A DNA stretch of 26,364 nt from Candidatus Sumerlaeota bacterium. Its GTDB lineage: Bacteria; Sumerlaeota; Sumerlaeia; JADFCT01. The notes beneath the pieces are model-generated. The model saw only the letters and a program-made list of their open reading frames with translations, had not been told where the DNA came from and did not search any database. Below are positions 1 to 5,183 of the stretch, in pieces (the stretch's first letter is position 1; each line of letters opens with the position of its first letter). Made by a program: the position numbers and the translations under genes. The DNA is taken from the NCBI GenBank assembly GCA_026398575.1, contig JAPLSP010000492.1, positions 1 to 26,364 of the forward strand, written 5' to 3'.

Positions 1-1282
1 CGCCTTGCTGGCCTCCCTGTTGGCTGCTTTGCTGGCCGCCTTGGCTGCTTTGTTTATCGCCTTTTTGCCCTTCCTTCTGACCGCCTTGCTGGCCGCTTGA
101 GCTTTTGCTCGATTGGCAGGCGCTATTGCCGGCGCGGGAGCTGTCGGCGTTGGCCAGCTGCTGTCCGGCGGATCGCAGCACCGCCATCGAACTTTCCATC
201 ACTGCCAGTTCGTTGGCCGCGTCCAGAAGGCTCTTGGCTTGCTGGCTGGCCTGCGTGAGTTGCTCGGCGGCTTTGGCGGTGTTTCCCTGCTTCAGGGCGT
301 CGCCCGCTCCCTCCATTGCCTTGGCCATGGCGTTGCTGCCTTCGATGGCGCCGCCGAGGTTTTTCAGTTCTTCCCCCGCCGCCTGTTGCTGCTCGGGCGT
401 CAGATTGCCGCTTTGAATATTCTGCTTGATCTGCTCCATTTCCTTGGCGGCGCCTGTTAGGTCGCCGGCCTTCAGCGCTTTTTCCATGCGATCCGTATAG
501 CGCGATGTTTGAGGCCGGGGGCGGGTGACTTTGGGCTGCTGCGCCTGCTCGCGCATCTTGTCCTGGACTTGTTTGAATTTTTCACCCAGTTCCGCCACGT
601 CCATCGCCGCCTGCCGGGCTGTTTTTTTCTGCGCCACCAAGTCGCGCTGCAAACGCTGCATTTCCTGCGTCAGGCTGGTCAGTTCGGTGGCTGTGGGGCG
701 GTTGATCTGCTCGTCCAACCGCTGCGCTTCGCGCTCGATGCGTTTGGCCTGCTCGGCGATGGCGCGTTTTTCGACTGCTTTGCGCAGGCCGCGCGCCCGG
801 ATTCCGAAGGCGTCCAGATTCGGAAGAAACCATGCGCCCGCTAGCAGCGCGAAGGGAATCAACAATATCCAGGATCGGCTCAGCTGGAAGCGGGCGACTT
901 CGCGCGGGCGCACGCGAACGGCATGGCGCGCGGCGTCCGCATGAATCAGCCGCGAAAATTCCGAATCCTCCGCGCGCATCAGGTATGCCGACGTGACGCG
1001 TTCCTTCAGTCCGTAGCGTGCGTCAATAGCCAGCGCCGCCTGGAGCAGCGTCCATCGCCGCACATGAAGCCGCATGAGAAGCGCTGCCAGTAAAATCAGG
1101 CTCAGGGCAGCGATGGAGGCGGCAGGAGGAAGCCCGAGCGACAGGAGGCGGTCTGAAAAGACGAATATCACACCGGCGGCAGCGGCGGCGGCGGATCCGA
1201 GCGCCAAGCCTTCCGCGAGCGCAAGACAGGTTGCGTATCGGCGCACGCGCTTGATGGTTCCTATGATTTCATTTGAGGGCAT
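1..1282 (-). CDS. Membrane-anchored coiled-coil protein with Gln/Gly-rich tail, partial (DUF4175-like?)
   Basis: An open frame reads from an ATG at 1282 to the left edge with no stop, so at least 427 codons are present and the C-terminus lies outside the window. An in-frame stop lies just upstream of the ATG; there is no clear Shine-Dalgarno. Residues about 24-43 and 52-70 are two hydrophobic helices and about 136-154 a third. From about 165 the protein is charged, Gln/Glu/Lys/Ala-rich and probably coiled coil. The last visible 40 residues are low-complexity Ser-Gln-Gly repeats such as SQQGGQQG. The layout (N-terminal TM segments, long helical body, Gln/Gly tail) resembles DUF4175-type proteins that often sit near MoxR ATPase and DUF58 genes, but no such neighbour is visible. 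The function is unknown, probably a cell-envelope scaffold. The overlapping + strand frames at 105-460 and 509-944 are antisense shadows. Confidence 0.75.
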   Translation of the reverse strand, partial: MPSNEIIGTIKRVRRYATCLALAEGLALGSAAAAAAGVIFVFSDRLLSLGLPPAASIAALSLILLAALLMRLHVRRWTLLQAALAIDARYGLKERVTSAYLMRAEDSEFSRLIHADAARHAVRVRPREVARFQLSRSWILLIPFALLAGAWFLPNLDAFGIRARGLRKAVEKRAIAEQAKRIEREAQRLDEQINRPTATELTSLTQEMQRLQRDLVAQKKTARQAAMDVAELGEKFKQVQDKMREQAQQPKVTRPRPQTSRYTDRMEKALKAGDLTGAAKEMEQIKQNIQSGNLTPEQQQAAGEELKNLGGAIEGSNAMAKAMEGAGDALKQGNTAKAAEQLTQASQQAKSLLDAANELAVMESSMAVLRSAGQQLANADSSRAGNSACQSSKSSSGQQGGQKEGQKGDKQSSQGGQQSSQQGGQQG

Positions 1283-1410
1283 TTTTATTTAGCTTCGCGC
1301 GCTGATAAACATTACCTTTAAAGGACGAATTCGTTGGTATCTTGGCGCTCTATGATGAAAGGGATTATGCGCTCTGATCCCGGAGGGCGCAAGCGAACAA
1401 TTCGGCGGCG

Positions 1411-1552
1411 CCAGCTGAAGATGGAACTACGAGTGCCACCTAAAGGTGGAACTACGAGCGCCACCTGAAGGTGGAACTACAAACACCACCTAAAGGTGGA
1501 ACTACAAACGTGGAACTACAAACGTGGAACTACAAACGTGGAACTACGAACT
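1411..1552. repeat. Compound tandem array: 4 x 25 bp then 3 x 14 bp
   Basis: Four 25-bp units start at 1411, 1436, 1461 and 1486. Units 2-4 carry the palindrome CCACCT-(A/G)A-AGGTGG followed by AACTAC. From 1511 the unit shrinks to 14 bp (TGGAACTACAAACG) at 1511, 1525 and 1539, which is the 25-bp unit lacking its first 11 bases. The third short unit contains CTA at 1544-1546, the stop codon of the minus-strand GlmU-like gene. There are no unique spacers, so this is not CRISPR. Confidence 0.9.
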
Positions 1553-3037
1553 GCTGCGCTCGATGACGCATTCGATGCCTTCGGGATAGGGCATGTAGAA
1601 CCGGATGGCCTGGATGCTGCCGTCGCGGCGCTCGATGCGGCGGATATGCTTGCGCAGAAGGACGCTATAATGAATGGTCACATCATTTTCAATGATCGAG
1701 CCGAAGATGTAAGTCGTTCCTTTGATCAGGACATTGGCGCCGATGCGAACCGGAAACTCATCGGAACCCGTGATGGTGACGGGCGTCTCGATGCGCACGC
1801 CATCGCCGATTTCGACGGCGCCTTTGAGGATGTCGCCATTCATGATCTCGACGTTGTCGCCGATCTTCATCGTCTGATTGGGATAGACGCTGAGTTGCGC
1901 GTTGCGGCCGATCTTCACGTTTTTCCCCAGCACGATATGGCCCGAAAGGCTGGCCTGGCGGATGATGGTGGCGCCGACGTTGAGCTGAACGCCCGGCTCG
2001 ATGCGCGCTCCCGCGCCGATAAAAATATCGAGAGCGCCTTTCTCGCGGTCCAGTCGGATTAAATCCTCAACCACCTCATCGGCAATGAAAAAATCGTCCG
2101 GCGCTTCGAACGCGATGATGTCCTTCAGGCGGTCATATACGCGCTGCCGCGCAAGCGCCTCCATTTGGCGCAGGACCGATTTATTGTTGAATCCCAATAC
2201 CACCGCATTGTCCGAGGGGCTGACCGCGCCAATGGAGCAGCCATGCCGGTTGAAGATCGCAATCAAGTCCGTCAGATAGACTTCGCCCTGGACGTTGTCG
2301 GCGCCGAGGTCGCCGATGTACTGCCGCAACAAATCGCCTTTGAAGGCATAAACGCTGGTGTTGAACTCGCGGATGGCGAGCAATTGCGCCTGTGTGAAGC
2401 GATACCACCGCCCTTGGTATCGCGTCCGAATGCCGTCGCGCGCCGCCAGGATATCCTTGTGTTCCTTGATCTCGATCACTTTGCCTTTGTCCGCGCCGGC
2501 CGGAGCGCCGGTTTCGTCTTTCTCGGGAACCCGGATGATGCGGCCATAATAGTTCTCCTCAACCGGCCCTTCATGGACTCCGGTCATGACCATCATGTCG
2601 CATCCCGAGTGCTCGAAGGCATTTTTGAATTCGCGCACGGCGCCCGCGTTGAGCAGCCCCATGTCGCCCGGAAAAACATAGATTCCAGCGCCATCCGTGA
2701 GCTTGGCCAGCGCATCGAGCGCGCAGGCGACGGCGTGCCCGGTTCCGTTTTGCTCGGGCTGAAATGCGAAGATGGCCTTCAGGCGAGCGGCCACGGCGGC
2801 GGCCACCTCGGCGGCTTTGATGCCGACGACGATGACGTTGCAGGGGTTGTCCAGTCCGATCTCGCATGCCTCGGCCACGCGAACGACCGACGGTTTGCCC
2901 CAGATTTCATGCAGCATCTTCGATGTCGAAGATTTGATGCGCTTGCCGTGTCCCGCCGCCAGGATCACGGCGACGTCGCGCGCCTGCGGATTCACCGGCG
3001 CGCTCAGCCGGGCGAGGGTTTCCCGAATTTCCGTCAT
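1544..3037 (-). CDS. GlmU-like nucleotidyltransferase with left-handed beta-helix domain
   Basis: This 497-aa protein has an N-terminal NTP-transferase fold. The nucleotide-binding signature LAAGHGKR is at residues 26-33 and is followed by SKMLHEIWGKP, close to the GlmU uridylyltransferase motif. GTGHAV (98-103) and FPGD (122-125, with the probable metal-binding Asp) follow, and then QGEVYLTDL, typical of GlmU. From about residue 345 hexapeptide-like repeats (IGAGARI, LGKNVKIG, IGDNVEI, IGDGVRI, IGANVLI) indicate a left-handed beta-helix. I do not see the His/Lys/Tyr/Asn acetyltransferase motifs of classical GlmU, so sugar-1-phosphate nucleotidyl transfer is supported but acetylation is not. 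It probably acts in the cytoplasm to make a nucleotide sugar for cell-wall or glycan synthesis. The stop codon lies in the adjoining tandem array. No operon partner is evident. Confidence 0.8.
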   Translation of the reverse strand: MTEIRETLARLSAPVNPQARDVAVILAAGHGKRIKSSTSKMLHEIWGKPSVVRVAEACEIGLDNPCNVIVVGIKAAEVAAAVAARLKAIFAFQPEQNGTGHAVACALDALAKLTDGAGIYVFPGDMGLLNAGAVREFKNAFEHSGCDMMVMTGVHEGPVEENYYGRIIRVPEKDETGAPAGADKGKVIEIKEHKDILAARDGIRTRYQGRWYRFTQAQLLAIREFNTSVYAFKGDLLRQYIGDLGADNVQGEVYLTDLIAIFNRHGCSIGAVSPSDNAVVLGFNNKSVLRQMEALARQRVYDRLKDIIAFEAPDDFFIADEVVEDLIRLDREKGALDIFIGAGARIEPGVQLNVGATIIRQASLSGHIVLGKNVKIGRNAQLSVYPNQTMKIGDNVEIMNGDILKGAVEIGDGVRIETPVTITGSDEFPVRIGANVLIKGTTYIFGSIIENDVTIHYSVLLRKHIRRIERRDGSIQAIRFYMPYPEGIECVIERSSS

Positions 3038-3094
3038 GAAATGTCAATCCTTTCGCAGAAGTTCCAGATCAACCGGTGGCAATTGGCTCTTAAT

Positions 3095-3149
3095 AGGCAG
3101 AATCATTGAGGGCAGAATCATTATGATTCTGCCCTCAATGATTCTGCCT
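3095..3149. repeat. 55-bp perfect palindrome
   Basis: Arms of 27 nt (3095-3121 and 3123-3149) are exact reverse complements around a single T at 3122. Each arm also holds two near copies of GGCAGAATCATT, so the element is a tandem repeat folded on itself. It lies about 60 bp upstream of the GlmU-like start codon and downstream of the panE remnant. There is no T-tract on either side, so an intrinsic terminator is unlikely. It looks like a dispersed REP/MITE-like element. Confidence 0.92.
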
Positions 3150-3188
3150 GCAAACTGCTGCAAAACTAGCTTTAACTCGGTCATTGCG

Positions 3189-3377
3189 TTATTTGCCTTT
3201 GAGATTATTCGTGTTCATGAGATTCAGGAGCGCGTAAAAAGATTCCAGATGCGGCGCTGAAACCCCGAGGCGCCGCGCGAGGCGGACCGCCTTGCCGTGA
3301 ATCGCCTCGACCTGCATCGGGCGCCGCGCTTCATAGTCAAGAAGCATGCTGGGTTTGTAAGGCCTCATGGCCGCGGT
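3189..3377 (-). pseudogene. C-terminal remnant of 2-dehydropantoate 2-reductase (PanE/ApbA family)
   Basis: The frame encodes about 60 residues including YKPSMLLDYEARRP, MQVEAIHG and LARRLGVSAPHLESFYALL. This matches the last helices of ketopantoate reductases (the ApbA_C region: SMLxDxEAxRPxEVxxI ... GVPxPxxExxYALL). The NADPH-binding Rossmann domain and most of the C-terminal domain are missing. Extending the frame upstream gives unrelated residues and enters the tRNA-Glu gene, so the longer frame to 3509 is not a real protein. An ATG at 3368 could start a 59-aa peptide, but no convincing Shine-Dalgarno is seen. I interpret this as a decayed fragment left by a deletion or rearrangement next to the tRNA gene. 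Confidence 0.6.
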
Positions 3378-3404
3378 GTCATCAAGATTTTTCGAAAAAA
3401 CTCC

Positions 3405-3434
3405 TTGACCCCGCGCCTTTCCTCTCAATAATAA
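3405..3434 (+). promoter_or_regulatory. Probable sigma-70 promoter of tRNA-Glu
   Basis: TTGACC at 3405-3410 is followed after 17-18 bp by an A/T-rich -10 (ATAATA at 3428 or TAATAA at 3429). The tRNA begins about 40 bp downstream of the -10 element, leaving room for a short leader. Confidence 0.55.
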
Positions 3435-3471
3435 CTCCGCCTTTGCGGACGGAAAAGTTCGTTCGCGCTGC

Positions 3472-3546
3472 GATCCCATCGTCCAGTGGTTAGGACACAG
3501 GCCTTTCACGCCTGTAACACGAGTTCGACTCTCGTTGGGATCGCCA
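3472..3546 (+). tRNA. tRNA-Glu (anticodon UUC), CCA encoded
   Basis: The cloverleaf is complete. Acceptor GATCCCA pairs with TGGGATC. The anticodon stem CAGGC/GCCTG encloses the loop CTTTCAC with anticodon TTC. The T stem ACGAG/CTCGT encloses TTCGACT. The discriminator base is G (3543) and CCA is encoded at 3544-3546. It supplies glutamyl-tRNA for GAA and GAG codons. Confidence 0.95.
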
Positions 3547-3598
3547 AACTCCCGCCTTCCGGGTTTCGAAAACAGGCATTTTCAAACAACCACCCCTG

Positions 3599-4522
3599 TC
3601 ATAAAAACAGTGTCCTGTTTTTCAGGCTGCCATAAAGACGTCCGGCGGCAAAGGCCCAATGGCTGACCAGGGAATACATCAGCCACTCCCTTTCGCCTCC
3701 GCGCAGGAACCATCCTTTGATCATCAAGCGAGCCGTGGCGCGCAACGTCAGCTCATAGCGCCGCCATTCGATGTGCGCGCGCGCGTCAAAGCGCTGGCGG
3801 TGTTTGCGAAACAGATGAACCGTTCCGGCGCCATAGCCGAAAACCTGGCGCGCGAAGGACCCGAGCGTGGAGCGATGCTTGTGCCGGACGATGGCTTCGG
3901 GAACGTACCGGCTCTCCCATCCGGCGTCGGAGATGCGCCAGCATAGATCCGCGTCTTCAGCCGGAGCCATCGCCGGATCGAAAGGCCCTTGCCCGCCGCC
4001 GCCGGCCGCGGAAGCCGCCTGCAGCAGCGCCTCGCGCCGGAATGCGGCGTTGGCCGTCATGAAGAATGGCAGACTGAAGCGCGTCCGCCGGCTGAATTTC
4101 TCCTGATTCAGAATCTCGGAACGGTGGATGAATTGTTCGAGCGGGGATTCGAGTGAATACGGCGTCACCGCGCCACCGCAATATCCGATCTTCCCGTCGG
4201 CCAGCAACGGCGCGATCAGCGCTTCGAGCCATCCGGAATCCGCCACGCAATCCGAATCAATAAACGCGACCCATTCTCCGGCGCTTTCGGCGATGCCCCG
4301 GTTGCGCGCATACGGGGCGCCGCGCCGAGGCTCGATAAAGACCCGCGCGCCTCCGCGACGGGCCGCCTCCGCGCTGCCGTCGCTGGATCCGTTGTCCACC
4401 ACGATAAGTTCCATTTGCGTCCCGGGCCAGGATTGGCGGGCCAGCGCCTCCAGGCAAAGCGCCAATTCCGCCGCGCGATTAAAGACGGGGACAACGACCG
4501 TGACTGTAGGCGCGCCGTTCAT
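3599..4522 (-). CDS. Family 2 glycosyltransferase
   Basis: This 307-aa protein shows a GT-A fold of family 2. VVVPVFNR lies at residues 10-16, VDNGSSDGS at about 42-50 (nucleotide binding), APYARNRG at 69-76, and the metal-binding FIDSD with DSD at 89-91. TANAAFRREAL at about 156-166 and the acidic EDADLCWR at 189-196 (probable catalytic base region) follow. It should transfer a sugar from an activated donor to a glycan, lipid or protein; donor and acceptor cannot be read. The C-terminal third is basic and aromatic with no strong TM helix, so the protein is cytosolic or peripheral to the membrane. Its ATG overlaps the stop of the upstream 98-aa gene (ATGA at 4519-4522), indicating translational coupling. 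Confidence 0.9.
   Translation of the reverse strand: MNGAPTVTVVVPVFNRAAELALCLEALARQSWPGTQMELIVVDNGSSDGSAEAARRGGARVFIEPRRGAPYARNRGIAESAGEWVAFIDSDCVADSGWLEALIAPLLADGKIGYCGGAVTPYSLESPLEQFIHRSEILNQEKFSRRTRFSLPFFMTANAAFRREALLQAASAAGGGGQGPFDPAMAPAEDADLCWRISDAGWESRYVPEAIVRHKHRSTLGSFARQVFGYGAGTVHLFRKHRQRFDARAHIEWRRYELTLRATARLMIKGWFLRGGEREWLMYSLVSHWAFAAGRLYGSLKNRTLFL
3603..3622 (-). terminator. Possible terminator at the end of the GT2 gene
   Basis: AAAAACAG (3603-3610) and CTGTTTTT (3615-3622) form an 8-bp stem with a 4-nt loop and a built-in U-tract when read on either strand. It overlaps the last codons of the glycosyltransferase. It could stop both the minus-strand unit and the converging tRNA-Glu transcript. 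The A/U-rich stem makes it weak. Confidence 0.35.
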
Positions 4523-4815
4523 TCGACAATCGGGTGACCCGCGATATAGTCCCGCTCGATGGCCTGGATCTCCGAGAGGGAAAGCATTTCGCCGACGATC
4601 AGCTTGCCGGTCATGTGATTCAGATCGTAATGGGTGAATTGCCAGTGTTTGCCGGCCTGATAGGCGACGAGGGCGGCTGTTTCATCGGACCCCCAATACA
4701 CCGCCTCCCAGGAATGGTCGCCAAAATTGATCTTAAATCGCCGCCCGCGCTCCAGGAGGAGATGATAATTGGTGTCATGCTTGATCTGGCGGCTAGACTC
4801 TTTGTCCTTAATCAT
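4519..4815 (-). CDS. Unknown 98-aa protein coupled to the glycosyltransferase
   Basis: I do not recognise this family. The frame is open from 5043, but the chosen ATG at 4815 has GGAAG 8 nt upstream. An in-frame ATG at 4854 is an alternative with a poorer ribosome site, and the region before it is filled by inverted repeats. The protein is soluble, with a charged N-terminus, a compact centre (NFGDHSWEAVYWGSDE, then VAYQAGKHWQFTHYDLN) and an acidic helical end (SLSEIQAIERDY). No cysteine motif, signal peptide or TM segment is present. Its TGA overlaps the start of the GT2 gene, so the two are probably translated together. It may be a small partner or regulator of that enzyme, which is inference from position only. 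Confidence 0.6.
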   Translation of the reverse strand: MIKDKESSRQIKHDTNYHLLLERGRRFKINFGDHSWEAVYWGSDETAALVAYQAGKHWQFTHYDLNHMTGKLIVGEMLSLSEIQAIERDYIAGHPIVE

Positions 4816-5183
4816 AGATTGGGCTTCCGCCTCATCGGAAATATGACGCCTCATAAAAGGCGGTCGCGATAACAGCCAGGAGATTGTCGAAGAATCAGAT
4901 ATCCAAGGCGCCTTCGCCATGAAAAGCGCCGGCATTTGGGCGTTTTCATGGCGGCGACACGCGGTTCTCCGACAATCTCCCAGCGGCGTGCTCAGCGCGC
5001 CAAGGCTAGTCTCGTTCCAAAGGCGCAAGCAAGCCCAAAACATGTCAAATCCCGGCTGCGGCTAGTTCTTGAAAATCAATCTTGACTCACCGGGTCTGCG
5101 CGTCTATATTCGGAGAACACAACCGATTTGCGTCCTAGCAAAACGCAAGGCCGTTACTCAAAGCACTCAGGATACGTTTGCAC
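4816..5183. other. Divergent intergenic region with nested inverted repeats and promoter
   Basis: These 368 bp separate the minus-strand 98-aa gene from the plus-strand GH106-like gene. An outer inverted repeat pairs GGAGATTGTCGAAGAA (4879-4894) with 4965-4980, with one mismatch. An inner one pairs 4915-4930 (CGCCATGAAAAGCGCC) with 4939-4953, with one bulged base. Together they could fold a structured leader or a fold-back element. A sigma-70 promoter lies at 5082-5110. I see no gene here. Confidence 0.65.
5082..5110 (+). promoter_or_regulatory. Near-consensus sigma-70 promoter of the GH106-like gene
   Basis: TTGACT (5082-5087) and TATATT (5105-5110) are separated by exactly 17 bp, five of six matches to consensus in each box. 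The start codon of the downstream gene lies about 70 bp further on. Confidence 0.75.

Noticed and set aside
1411..1552. CRISPR array
   Set aside because: The units are directly adjacent with no unique spacers and unit length changes; no cas genes are present.
2165..3109. 314-codon + strand frame antisense to the GlmU-like gene
   Set aside because: It has shadow-type composition and no motif, while the minus strand has clear enzyme motifs.
3189..3509. 106-codon minus-strand gene starting inside tRNA-Glu
   Set aside because: The first ~47 codons overlap the tRNA and its promoter and show no homology; only the panE-like end is meaningful.
3472..3546. Phage or island attachment site at tRNA-Glu
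   Set aside because: No integrase and no second copy of the tRNA 3' end was noticed in the window.
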